From assembly GCA_007922225.1 (NCBI GenBank), contig ML679958.1, forward strand, positions 52,284,838-52,348,837: a DNA stretch of 64,000 nt. Direction: 5' to 3'. Of this stretch, positions 25,201 through 37,269 are shown piece by piece (positions within the stretch are counted from its first letter, which is position 1; each line of letters starts with the position of its first letter). The position numbers were made by a program, and so were the translations under genes. The stretch comes from Emydura subglobosa. Lineage: Eukaryota; Chordata; Testudines; Chelidae. The notes under the pieces were generated by a model. It had not been told where the DNA came from. It was given only the letters and a program-made list of their open reading frames with translations, and did not search any database.

Positions 25201-26782
25201 CCTAAGCATAACTCCTATTGCATTTCAGTGGGATTTACGCTCCAAAGTCACTTTGCTACTTTTGAAAATTCCACCCATTTTAAAAACATGTTCTGGGGTC
25301 TGAATATATTGATTTAGTTGACTCTTCTGAAGTGCTAATGGCCTATTTTTCAGTTTGCCTCTTTCCTAATTGAAATGCAGCTCACTGTGGGCACAGTGGA
25401 AAAGAAATCTGTTACGTATTGGGAAAAAGACGAACGTACACACACATTGCATGTGCTCATCTTTTGATCTCTTCCTCAAAACTCTGTTAGACTCATGTGA
25501 ATGTGTTTATAGCTGAATAGCTCAGAAATGTTATGTCGCTGATGCAGATTGACCTCCATAAACAGCATGTCCTCTATACCAAGATCCATTTTTTCCACTG
25601 TTTACTGCTCCTTTGAGATGATTTTTACTCTGCTCTGCTCAACTCTGGGGATTTCTGTTGAAAGTCTGTTTGTAGAACACATATCACATTTTATCTTTCA
25701 GGACTTTCTGGCTCTCATTACCAATATTACTTTTAAAGATGATTTATTGAAGGCTACCGTTGTGCTAAATGGTTTGACAAAAAGTCCTGGTTGCCTCTGA
25801 ACAGGGGTTACCCGTGTGCTGAATTGTGAGTCAGTGCCTCTTTGGTTTACAAAGGTTAATGTAAAATACATATCAGCTAAAGAGAAATGTTATTTTCTGC
25901 AATAAAACAGAGAAAATGCACATTTCCTGACAGAAAAGTAATTCATGAATCTCTGCTGTACGTTTTATTATGAGGTGCTCACTTGGATACACCATAGCTT
26001 CACTAGGTCTAAGTAAAAATACAAAATCACATTTCCCACAGCGTTTTAATTTCAGATCACTCCTGCTATCCTCATGACTGCTATCTTCTCCCCCAGGAAT
26101 AACACCTTTTCAAATGCAGTATGAAGTGTCAAAGGTCTGATCTGAAATATTTGGATTCTTTCAAACTCCATTAATTTTTTTTAAAAGAGTGCTTAAATTA
26201 TATAATTTAAAACCCATTATTTAAAAGAAAATTAGTTAAAAAAAACACGTATTGTAAGTGATTCATGATTCAGTGCCACAAACTGCACTCTTCTGATGTG
26301 GCAAAGTAGCAAAAATAAAGGATTGGTGTTACATCTTTCCCTGGATTGTTCTGTGCCCAATAGCAGGTCTCTTAATGTTTCCATTACAGACCCCTATTTT
26401 TAGAAGTTAATAGCTCGGCTATCACAATTTGCTTCAGGCTGAAGCTGGCATACAAAGTCTCAGTCGGGGAGCACATTTAGAGGAATAGAAGATTACCTAT
26501 TTCAGATCCTTTTTATGGCTGTCATACGGTCTACAAATATTCTCTATTTCAAAAATTACATTTGCCACCTGATTGATCTATATAATATGATCTACTCTCT
26601 TGTTACTGCACTTGACCAATAAAAAGCCCTTTAAAAGAGCAGATATATTTTTCAGTCATGTAAAATAATTTTATTTAAAGTCATATGTGTGCATGCGTAT
26701 GTCAACATGAACATATCTGTTTCAGGGTTTATGCCAGACTCTTTGTAGCAGGGATTAGGATGAGTCCTTCATCTGTCAGACT
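25201..26782. other. Unannotated AT-rich sequence
   Basis: 25215-25275 (ctcctattgcatttcagtgg .. acttttgaaaattccac) looks like a partial gattttcaaa-type MITE. The rest is unrecognised. Confidence 0.5.
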
Positions 26783-26790
26783 GTACCACA

Positions 26791-27104
26791 GTATTGCCAA
26801 CCCCAAATGTTCAGAAATCATGGTCAAGCTCACCAAAAATCATGAGATTGGCTTTAAAATCTCGAGATTATGTAAAAATAATAGATTTGGTGTTTTTATT
26901 TGCCTTCTGCTTTTTGAGACTTCAGGGTGCACCGGAGTCATATTTTGAAGCTTTCTCCACAGTCAATAGAAGGCTAGACATTTACTTTTTCTTTAAGAAT
27001 GAAGGCTGAAATCATCACATATCCACTTGAATCCAAGAGCTAGGGCTTTAAGGAAAACAATTATTATGAGACTCATGACAAAATCATGAGAGTTGAGAAC
27101 ACTG
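26791..27104. mobile_element. hAT MITE with 8-bp target duplication
   Basis: The ends are (ca)gtattgccaac and gttgagaacactg, inverted relative to each other and resembling the CAGTGTTGCCAAC ends of a common amniote hAT family. The flanks GTACCACA (26783-26790) and ATACCACA (27105-27112) agree at 7 of 8 positions, as expected for a hAT insertion. The body includes aaaatcatgagattggcttt and aaatcatgagagttg, usual for this family. Confidence 0.75.
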
Positions 27105-27339
27105 ATACCACATCTACATACTCTGAGTTCTTGTCCCTTCCTCAAAAGCATCTTGTGCTGACTGCTGTTGGAGACTGGGCTGGAGGATGTGACGCTTTCT
27201 CAAAGTGCCTGGGACTGTGTGTCATTTTGCTACCCACTGCCTCCAGCGAAAGGAAGACTTGCTTGTGCTTAACTGGGTAGCACCTCTCAGACTTCAGCAG
27301 TCTATTAGCCACCCAAACAAACTCTCAAGGCTCTGCCAG

Positions 27340-28305
27340 CCCTTACTTTGCCTTGCAGGTTACCAGTAGGTGCATCCCAGTTTCAGAGCTCCCTTAAAGT
27401 GTTCTCCTGCAGTGTCCAGCACGTAACCACTGGACACTCACAGAAATTCCCAGATTTGCTATCCACAAGGGCACAGTATATGCCAGGTTGACTAGCACAA
27501 CTCATGATCAGGACCTTTATAATATTACAGCACTGAAATATAGTTATAGTGAAAACAATCATACTTTTTTATCAAAGATACAGATTTAAGAGATTGAGTA
27601 AGGATAATGGAAACAAATGGTTACATATAAAACCAACAGTGTAACACACTTCGAAGAGTCTAAACTTAACTTTAATAGGCTAAAATCCTCATCTCAAGTA
27701 GTATCTCACTGAAAGCAAGCTCCCAGTGTCACCGACCAACAGGATTGGGGTCCACTTTCATGAATGCAAAAAGTGCTGTCCTTTGTGCTCCCTCAGTGAT
27801 TGGAAAACAAAATGTCCTGCTGCTTCTCCTTATATTTCCCAAAACTCATTGTTTTGTCCCGAGAGTCAAGATGAGCCCAGTTGTTACTTGCCTGACTCCA
27901 GGTTGTTTTCACATACTCATGTTGACTCTGTATGCAGAACCGGCTTCCGTTGTGCTGATTTAAAATGCATAATTTACATGTGAACCTAGGCAGATAGGTG
28001 AATATACATCCTTTGTTTGGCAAAACCTGTTTGTCAACCTCTGCCTGGGACACAGACTCTAAAATGTATGTTCAGTATATATACACAACTCCTTAAATAT
28101 CATCTGTATGTATATCTTGCAATGATTATGAGGATCAATGTGACATAAGTTTTTATTAGATGTCTAACATAACCCTTTCTGGATAAATATTATGACTGCA
28201 ATGTCTTAGGCGTAGTGAGTTTGTCACACCTGATAGGAGTTGTTGTTACAGAACCGTAAACCCTTTGCCAGTTGGCACAGAATGGTTCTTAGGGTCACAG
28301 AGGAA
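27340..28305. repeat. Unclassified long repeat, copy B
   Basis: The partner of 18820-19612. Shared landmarks in the same order are caggttaccagtag, agtctaaacttaact, gcaaaaagtgctgtc, atgcataatttacat, ttgcaatgattatgagg and ccctttgccagttggcac. This copy is longer on its left side. Confidence 0.6.
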
Positions 28306-29537
28306 CCAGGGGTCCGATCCACTGTTGCAGTTGCTATATTTTATAGGGCTTAATCCTGCAGTCCTTAGTCATGCAATGTCCAGCTAACAGGTGTTTCACA
28401 AGAATGAGGGGTGAAGGATTACACCACTGTGGCAGCTATTAGTCTTATCTAAATCTATTTGGATTTGCTGGAATTTTATTAAATATACAGGAATGGAGGG
28501 AGGAGGCTGGTGGATGAGAGAGAGAGGAGGGAGCCAGGGAAGCATTTGAGAGGAACAGAGGAAGGTAAACTAACGAAAGGCCTGAGAAGAAAGGAGCAGG
28601 GTCTTATAGCGAAAATGTGAAATATAAAATGTATTAGTTACAGGTGGTAGATATTATTGGTTTTTTAAAAATGACCTAAAATATTGCAAAAATCAATAGA
28701 AATTCTGAATTTGACTAGCAAATGTTCCTTTATGGAAGTATGTTAATACTGTACTTTAATGGCTTTGGGGTTCAGTAAATAGCAAAAGTTCTGACCCATG
28801 GTGTTGTGCCGTTTTATAAACCTTAGTGATTATGTGTTAAATATCACTTTTATATGAAATCTATATTTATTTCCTCTTTTGCACATTTGATCTCAGTTTA
28901 CCTGGATGTGTTTTATAGTTTTACATTTTGAAACATATTGCAGCAATATAATGAAATATACTCAATTTAAAAACAGAGAGAAAATGAAAAATCACTACTG
29001 AGATTAAGGCTTTGACCTGCCATGGAATCTGCACAGTCAACCCCTTGCGCCGTGGCTTGCTATGTAGTGCCCTGATATGATGGCCATCCCTGTGAATCAA
29101 GTGGCAGGATAATGTTCCTGCTGAATATTGTAAAATGATCCACTTAAAAAAAATAGTAAGCAGCAATTGCTACATTGATCAAATACATTTTCCATATTCC
29201 AGAATTATTTGTATACATTTTTCACATGATATAATGAGCCAGACTTGTATGATTCTTTCTATCAATTCATTTGCTTTTGGTGGAGTTTTTATTTCTGCAT
29301 CTTTTTTTCCCCTCCTGATTGCTCATAAGCTGGTGGAATGACCCAGCAGAAGAAACAACAGTAATAGGTTTCTTTCTCAAGGGGTAAAGTACAACAAGAA
29401 GGTAAAACAATTTTACATAATTAGAAATTAACGAGGTTGTGGTTCAGACCAGTTCTGACAACCCACTCTCCCAGACGTGTAACGTTGATCTACCCAACTG
29501 GATTCTCCTTCCTCTCTCCCAAACAGCCACTTGTGTA
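28306..29537. other. Unannotated sequence
   Basis: 28345-28440 (taatcctgcagtccttagtc .. gaaggattacaccact) looks like a degraded foldback MITE. Otherwise nothing was recognised. Confidence 0.5.
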
Positions 29538-29631
29538 GGCCCCAGTCAGCAAAGCACTTCAGCAGGTATTTATGTCCTTTTTAAGTCAAAGGCATTTAAG
29601 CATATGCTTAAGTGCTTTGTTAAATAGGGGC
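29538..29631. repeat. Palindromic MITE (agcaaagcactt type)
   Basis: ggccccagtcagcaaagcac pairs with the right arm aagtgctttgttaaatagggg. The centre ttaagcatatgcttaag is itself a near-perfect palindrome. Confidence 0.8.
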
Positions 29632-30239
29632 TATAATTGTTCCCCTGAGCAGCTGCACCAAGTAAGCTAGAGTTAACCATTTGCTCATCAGGGAACAAGA
29701 AGTGCTTCCAAAGGTACAGTGCTGTCACTGTAAGAGTGCTTCAGCACAATAGCAGAGTGTACAGTTTTGTATGGTCTTATGGAAGCTGTATATTCTCAGC
29801 TACTGTACAATCCTGGAACTGCTTCTTCTGAGGGATGACTGACCAAAGCCAGTGGAAGAAATGTTGTTTGTGTGTTGTAAGCAGGTTTTGTAACTCCCCT
29901 CAGAGCAGTCCCCCTGGGAACAATGTAGGTCCAATTAACTTTTTAAAATGGTTGTACTTGTTACAGGAATAGCTATCAGGTGCTACTTCTGCTGCTGAAT
30001 GTGTCTGGTATGGCCCAGTGTTTTAGGTCATGTCAGTGCAACAACAGTTTAAAACAACAAGGGCAAAAGTTAGTGGAGGAAGGCTCAAACACTAAAGATG
30101 AGAACTTTTTTAAAAAACCCAGAGAAGATCCACCCCCCATAATATTAAAGATCTGGCTTAACCTGACATAAATCAGAAGATTCTGAATCAAGACTGAAAT
30201 TCCATTCTTAAACCATAGTGACAGCATATATGCTTTGTA
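29632..30239. other. Unannotated sequence
   Basis: No gene or repeat recognised. Confidence 0.55.
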
Positions 30240-30470
30240 TTTGCTCTATATAATAATTGTCATCTGAGGCTCTCAAACTACTGTACAAATTCTAATTAGC
30301 TAAGCCAAGACATCTGTGAGGCTCATATATCTATTTTACAGATGGGAAAACTAAGGAACCATAAAGAATTGTGACGCTTAGGGTTGTGTGGACTATGTGT
30401 GGCAAGAGCTAATAATAGAGCCCTGAGTCCTGATTCTGAAGCTATATGGTGACTATTAGACCATGTTTGC
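30240..30470 (-). repeat. MIR SINE, minus strand
   Basis: In genomic order the sequence holds tctattttacagatgggaaa, the reverse complement of the MIR core, then tgtgtggcaagagctaataa and tagagccctgagtcctgatt. It ends ttagaccatgttt, the reversed tRNA-related head. This is close to full length. Confidence 0.75.
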
Positions 30471-31195
30471 ATAGTGCTGCAGTTCTATAGCAAGCACGGT
30501 AAATCATATGCAGAGATCCCTGCAACTTACAGGCACAATAGGGCAGTTTAAGGAGGAAATTGTAACTTTCATTTTACTATATTTTTTTTTACACTGTTGA
30601 AGAGTATATAGGTGAGAACACAAAGACCAGTGTTGGTACAGGATTACCACAAATAAGTACAGTAGCTACCATTAGAAAATGAACAGAATTGAAAGTGGAA
30701 CAGAATTGGTATTTTCAGAAAGTTCGTCAGGTGTTTATTTTTTCAGTATGGTTTATGTCAGAGAGGTGTGGAGGGACTGTGCAATGACCTCTTTGCCACT
30801 CAAGCCCTGTGGTAGGGCCACTTTTGTGTCTCAGGAGGGAAGGAGATGGAGGACGCCACAGGCAAAGTGGCTATTCACAGGATGTGGGGAAGAGGGGCAA
30901 CTGATCTGTTCAATGAGAGTCAGTGACTGGGACCACAGTCAGTGTATCTGGGACCTAGAGTGCAGCAGTCCTGATGCTCATGCAGCAGCTGCAGTGGAAT
31001 AGCAATCCATGTCTTATGTGTGGCCTGGGGATGGAGGATTCCATTTTCCTAACCCCTACTTAGTTCCCCCTATAAAGCCTTTTAATAGCGCTTCATTAGA
31101 GATGGTTTCATTCAATATAAACAAGAGATGGACCTATCGTACAATTCAATGTGGCCTTGTTTCAAGGTTATTATTTTAAGTTTCCTGCATTATTA
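30471..31195. other. Unannotated sequence
   Basis: The 107-codon frame at 30679-31002 (+) has no recognisable domain. Confidence 0.55.
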
Positions 31196-31325
31196 TTAAT
31201 TATTTATTCAGTATTACTGTAGCATAGAGAGGCCCAAATTGAGATCGTATAGTGCCACTGTGCTGGGCACTCTGCAAACACATAGTAAGTGCCAGTCCTT
31301 TTCCTAATGAATTTATGATATAATT
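31196..31325 (-). repeat. MIR/L2-like 3' module, minus strand
   Basis: tattactgtagcatagagag .. gtgctgggcactctgcaaac .. acatagtaagtgccagtcc is the reverse complement of the module at 10979-11098. Confidence 0.7.
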
Positions 31326-31329
31326 TGAG

Positions 31330-31530
31330 ACAAGATTCAAGAGTTTTTTGGTTTTTGTTTCATTCAGAGGCAATTCTGAAAAAAATAAATCATTTTGGTG
31401 CATTGAAAAATAAAAAAAAATAAAAAATCACATTTTGTATTTGTTTCAAGCATTTTTAACATTTAAAGTAAAAAAAAATTAAATGAAATTTTGAAACAAA
31501 AAATCATTTCAGATACAATCAAAATGTTTT
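31330..31530. repeat. A/T-rich gaaacaaaa-type repeat remnant
   Basis: Repeated ttttgaaacaaaaaatca and cattttgtatttgtttcaag motifs resemble the arms of the foldback element at 60941-61495. It is degraded. Confidence 0.4.
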
Positions 31531-31532
31531 GT

Positions 31533-31620
31533 TCAGTCTGACATCTATAGTTTAAAAAGTATTGATTTCTGCAGTATAGTCAGGAAAGTTAATCTTTTTA
31601 TGTGCATTCAAACATTTTGT
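31533..31620 (+). repeat. Local direct repeat, unit 1
   Basis: tcagtctgacatc .. gtattgatttctgcagtatagtcagg .. tttttatgtgcattcaa has a diverged second copy in the same orientation at 32334-32422. The family is unknown. Confidence 0.75.
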
Positions 31621-32333
31621 TTCTATTTAAATTTTTTTTTGTAAGTTATTACTTTCATCAGAAACAATTCAGAAATTGTGAAATTGACACAAGTTTGTTA
31701 CCTGTTTCAGTGTGGCTGAATCTGCATTTTTTACCAAAAAAAGATCAATAGAAAAATTGTGCCCAGTTCTAGCAAGTAATGGGTGCAACAAACAATAGGC
31801 AGGAGAAGGAAGGGAGGGTAAGGGATTTAAAAATAAGAACCTATATATATATGTAGGCCAGCTATGTGCATAGATAGATGATTTCAAGTTAGTTAGTTAG
31901 TGTAAATATACACACAAGATACAAATAATGAATGAATTAGACAAATACCAGAAGTCCAGTTGACCATTATAAATAATGTATTGGCTAAAGTCTAGTTCTT
32001 TTCAAACCAGTGTTGGGATTGTCTATTTCAGGCTGCAAAAGCAAACTTTATTGGGTTTACCTGTGTTTGTGCTATTTGTAGTTTTTCCTGTACTTAGGGA
32101 ATTTAATATTGCAAATAATTGGTTAGATTAGGAAATGGCAAGTTTTCAAGTCTTGATTGAGGTGAATCAGGTTATTCTTCTCCAGTCTAGTATGGTCTCA
32201 GGAGGGAAGATGAGGCAAAATCTAGGATGTTGGATGTGTGTAGAACAGAGAAGTTTTGACAGCAAGTTCTTTTTTTATGTTTTTCAAATAGTTAATATGT
32301 TTGACCCATAGCTACGACTGGTTTAGTATTTTG

Positions 32334-32422
32334 ATCATTCTGACATCCCCCATATAAAGGGTATTGATTTCAGCAGTGTAGTCTGGAGGGTTGATTTTTT
32401 TTATGTGCATCCAAGAGCTGTG
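32334..32422 (+). repeat. Local direct repeat, unit 2
   Basis: tcattctgacatc .. gtattgatttcagcagtgta .. tttttttatgtgcatccaa, about 80% similar by eye to 31533-31620. The sequences downstream (gtgagttattacatatc and gtaagttattactttc) may also correspond. Confidence 0.75.
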
Positions 32423-34207
32423 TGTGGTATCTGATATCCACTGTTGATTAAAAGAAGAACTGCAGAGCCATGTACTTAGTTTCTTTGTTTGGTTATCTAC
32501 CTTCTCTACGTTTATCATTTGAATTTGTGAGTTATTACATATCATACATAGTTTAAAGTAACCTTCACTTTAAATTCCCTTGCTTTTGTTGGTTTAAGTC
32601 AGCCCTTCAATGGTATTATTACACAGTTTTCTTTGTATGAACATTGTCAGTGAGATGCTTACCACAGGTTCTAACACTTACAACAAATTTTGCAGTCATT
32701 CTTGTGGCAAATGTCACCTATTGGCTTTAGGAAAATCCTCACAACTGATCAGAAATTCCAGTGCATGGAAAACTTTTCTATTGTCAAGTGGAGCTTTAAT
32801 TAAAGCTATACTTTGTTTTCAATCCAATTTAGAAACAAATAAAAAAAAAGCAAGATGTAAATTTTACAATGCCTGGCAATGTATCCAATTCTGAGCTGAA
32901 CAAAGGAGCTTATATGCTAAAATCTTGTAGGAATAAAGCGTATAAGATAAATAAAAAGCTGCCAGTGCTTAATTCCAATCGTCTCCACAACAACTGGAGC
33001 TGCTGATAAGACACCTCCTCAGAGTAATGATGCATAATGTGAAGAAGCAATAACCCAGACTGCATAAGTATGAAGGAATGCCATTCTTTTTAAAGAAAAG
33101 TGTGGCAAATGTGAAGCTCTGTTAATGTTCTGAGTCATTTTCAAAGGCATTTTCATGAGCATGGCAAAATGCCAGGGTTTGGCTTTTCCAAACATGATAG
33201 GGAGAGCAAGAAATGTAACTATTATAAGGGCATCAAGCATTTGTCCATGTAGTATCATGTAAATATTTATGTACTGTCAATTCATTATTAGTGGAGGTTT
33301 TAATATGAATATAAATATTATAAAGTGTGTTTATGACAGATAAATCATAGGGTTGCTAAAGTAATTTGCAACAGTAAAGCTCATTTTGGATAATTACAGA
33401 GCCCCAGAAGATTGTGTTTATGTATTACAAAGAAAGGGGTTGTTAAGAAGAAAACTGTTTTGGGCTGTTGACACTTTGCAGAGACAGAGGCTGATCTTGC
33501 TTGAGACCAGCTTAGGAACATGTGCAAACATTAATGAAAGATATTGTGAATAGAAGAGGGAGGAAAAGCGGTGTAGTTTCATTTGCAAGGCTAACCTTGT
33601 TCAGTCAACTTTCATTCAGATGAATTACTGTAACTATAGAAATAATACAAGAAATGATTAGTTAAGATTATGCTGGCAATAAAGATACTAATGTTTTATT
33701 ACATACTGAGTCCTATTTTGCATTTTATGTAGGGGTAAAACACCACCAGGGTGTTTATTTTTGTTTTATGAAGGATGTTTTCATATCCAGATTAAAGCTT
33801 ATTATTGCTTTCCCTCTTCAGCTATCCCACCCACATTTTATCTGGTCAAAGTGGATGCTCATCTCTTCCTGTTTCCTTCAGTCTGCTGAATAACCATTAA
33901 ACACTGTTGAAGTTTAAAAAACAAAAACAAAAAAAGACAAAGTGCCAAGCAACAGAGTGATAGACTTTGGAAGGTCATATTATAATGACATTAAAATTTC
34001 ATTCTCTCAGCTCATGTTCAGCTGCAAATAAATGCAAATAATTTTTTTATGAATGTTTTAGTGATTAGATTAATTTCAAATGAACCATACATTATTTCTA
34101 AGACAAGCTAGTCAGTGTCGACCCAGTGGATGACTGTTCAACTCAAATGAAGTGAGAAGAAACAAAACTATTTTCTGAAGTGCAGTAAAATAGTCTGAAA
34201 TTAGAGT
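32423..34207. other. Unannotated sequence
   Basis: No repeat or gene recognised. 32930-33130 is a mixed-composition stretch without repeats that could be conserved non-coding DNA, but I have no comparison to show it. Confidence 0.45.
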
Positions 34208-34252
34208 GAGATCTCTCTCTCACTCACTCTCTCTCACTCACACAAACACACA
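34208..34252. repeat. (TC)/(CA)/(TCAC) microsatellite
   Basis: gatctctctctcactcactc then ctctctcactcacacaaacacac, an impure pyrimidine-rich simple repeat. Confidence 0.9.
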
Positions 34253-37200
34253 TGAACAGTTTAAAGCTATTAGGGAAGACTGGTAACAGAATACTGAGGG
34301 TTTTCCTTTTACGTGGAATAGGGTATCAGAACTCTCTTGTCAGTTTGGAAGGCAAAGCTTATCCTAGAGAATTAGTGTAAGAAATATCATCCCTGTTTCT
34401 TTTTCTCATGGTAGCTCCTGACATTCAGGGGTTGATTTTCCTTCATTCTGCCCAATCTCAGCCATGGTAAATACCAAAGAGGGCAATTAATTTCCTGAGG
34501 CAGGCAATCAGGGTCAGGAGTGCTTGAATGGGAACTATTGTGCTTTCCTCTACTTTATCATTCTGACCACCATTTTCCACAGAAATCACATGTCTACAAT
34601 GGCATCTGTCTGAGAAGCTGGTGTTTGGTACTCTGGAACAACGTAGAAGGGCAGTAGCTTAGACACAGGTCAGGAGGCTGTGCTACAAGTGCAAGCCATG
34701 GTGGATGTACCTTCTCCGTCAGGCAAATCCCCCAACTTTTCCAGACACTCAACCAACCTCCTCTCCACTCTGGATTTTCCCCAACTGGTCTCTTTAACTT
34801 CAGACAAATGGCCCATATTTATGCCTGGTTAGGTACATTTAAAAGATCAAAATCATGCCCAGAACGGCAAAACTACATTTCTGAACAGACTAGGATGCCT
34901 GTAGTGTCTAATGACTGCCCCTGGTGATGTGTCATACCTTGTCTCCAAGAATCGGATAACATTATCTGCACAGTCTTCTCTTCTTGCCAATCTCAATATG
35001 TATCTTTACCCTCAGACCTGGTCTCCCACGTGGCAGCCTGGCGCACCAAAGATCAAGCTGAGGGGAAGACCCAGAGGGACAACTTCAAGTACGTTGAAAA
35101 GAAAATATACAGTTAAATTGTTAACCAGTTCCAGAAACATTACAAGTGCTTTCTATTTCTAGTACTGTAGCTTTTGTATGGTTCAGCTGGTCAATTTAGA
35201 CAGCATTTAACTAGATGGAACTTGAAGATGTTTTCAGAACATGTAGCTGGCCTCAATTGATTCTTACATTGTTATATACATGTAACGTTGGTATTGCTGT
35301 CTCCTGATCTATCATCTCTGTTTTGAAGTCTGTCTTCATTTTCTCTAGACTAACTCCGTCATCTTCATATTACAAATTAACTCTTTCATCTGTAGCCTCT
35401 TACTGATGTGATGTTGTAATATGTTCTCATCTTTGTTCCTTGTAATCCTTACGTACTGAATTTTTTGTGAGCTCAGCTACTGAATATTTTTTAAAATTTA
35501 TTTAAAGAGAATGTACTGAATCGATTTCAAAAAGGGTAGTGGTAGTGGGGGCTGGGAGGGAAAGGGAAACAACCTCATCCTTACATCATTTTCATTGTAT
35601 TGGTAACAGTTGATAACGTCTTGTTGAATAGTGGTTCTATGCTTTTGAGATGATTATCTTATTAATAGTTAAATTATTCATTATGCTGTAGTTTTCCAAT
35701 TGGTACAAACATTTTTTTTTTAATAACAGTTTTATCCTTTTTAACAGCCAGGCCTTGTGCTGATTTCCTCTGTACTTTCATGCTATGATGTTGCAAGAAA
35801 AAAGCAAGGGGATGCCGTGCTGAAATGTGAGCATGTAGCAGTAGCAGATAGATCTTCTTCCTTTACAATGACTCATCCCATTTGGAGGCTAGCACAGTCC
35901 TGTTGCACTCTAGAGACTACAGTTTGATTAATGATCTAACTGGTAGTGACAGCAATCATAATTGTGGTACTGACAGCAAGTTTCTTGACCTCATCATGAA
36001 AGGCAAGGAGGTCATTCCTGGGAGCAATTCGTCCTTCAGGCGAAGGAAAACCATAGGGAGGATTTATTTTTATTATCTACAGTATTCTCTTCTGTCCCCT
36101 AATTTTCCCTATAATCTGTGCAGAAATGTGAGGGCTTCAGGGAGGCAGGGTCTGGCTTTTCCTCTACTTCTACAGAAAAATATTTTGTTTCAGATCACTG
36201 AAATACTTGCTCCCTGCCTGAAGTGCAAGTAAGTGTCTGCAATAGTGTAATGACAACTGCATATATCCTTTGTGTCTATGTTTATGTGCATGTCGATTAC
36301 AAGGAAAATTACTAAGCAGCCTTCTTGTGAATGACAGTGCGTATTCTGCTCAAATAGTGGTCACTTGGCAATGTTTTCCTGAAAGGACGCCTGTGATGTT
36401 ATTACAACCTGTCACCACCAATGGGCTTCATGCAGAGTGCCTTGGAAGAACTTCTCTAAAAAAAGAAGATTGAAGATAAAAAGGTAGAAATTGCTAAGCA
36501 CAAGGGAAAAAATATAAGTACAGAAATATTTTTATTGGGTAGCATATAGTTTTCCTTTGGGTTTCTGTTCATTTTATCTTTGGTATAAATAGTGCTGTCC
36601 TATTAACTCCAATTCACATAACATGCAGTACATATGCGGACTTATAATACCAGTGCCATTCTGCAGAAAGCATCTGTTCCTGTTACTTGGTATGCTTTTT
36701 CACTTGCTCATCATAGAACTCCTTCATCTTCCAAGCTCTTTGAATACAGCCAATGTTCATCTTCAAAGGGATGATCTCAGGAAAACCCTTACAATTAAAG
36801 CCTTTTCTTTTAAGAGTATTTCCAAAAACTGTTATGTTTGTCAGCACAAAGTTATAAAAGTGCATTTTCAGGCCTTTCACAATATAAACAAGGTCAAGTT
36901 GTAAGAAATTTGTATTTTGAGATTTGGAAAATAATTGTGAATGATAATATCTTTAGCAAAATCTTCAAAGAGACACTATCAAATACAGTAATGTAATGCT
37001 AGAAATTCATATGAAAGACTTCAAAGTAGATATGCAAATAAATATTTGAATGAGAGGATAATTAACATTAAGACATTCCTTAATACACCTATTTCATTAC
37101 TTATTAATTATTAACCAGACAGACAATGCAGGTGATTCAATATTATCAGATTACAAAATAGAATCATACCACAAAGACCACAAAGAACCTTTCATAAAAT

Positions 37201-37269
37201 AGAATGCTTTCTGCAGTTTTGTAATTTATATGCTACACTGTAATTTATATGCTGCACCCATCACTTAAA
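34253..37269. other. Unannotated sequence
   Basis: Contains a 116-codon frame at 35882-36232 (+) that ends within a gtaagtg splice-donor-like site (see the findings). No repeat family was recognised. Confidence 0.45.
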
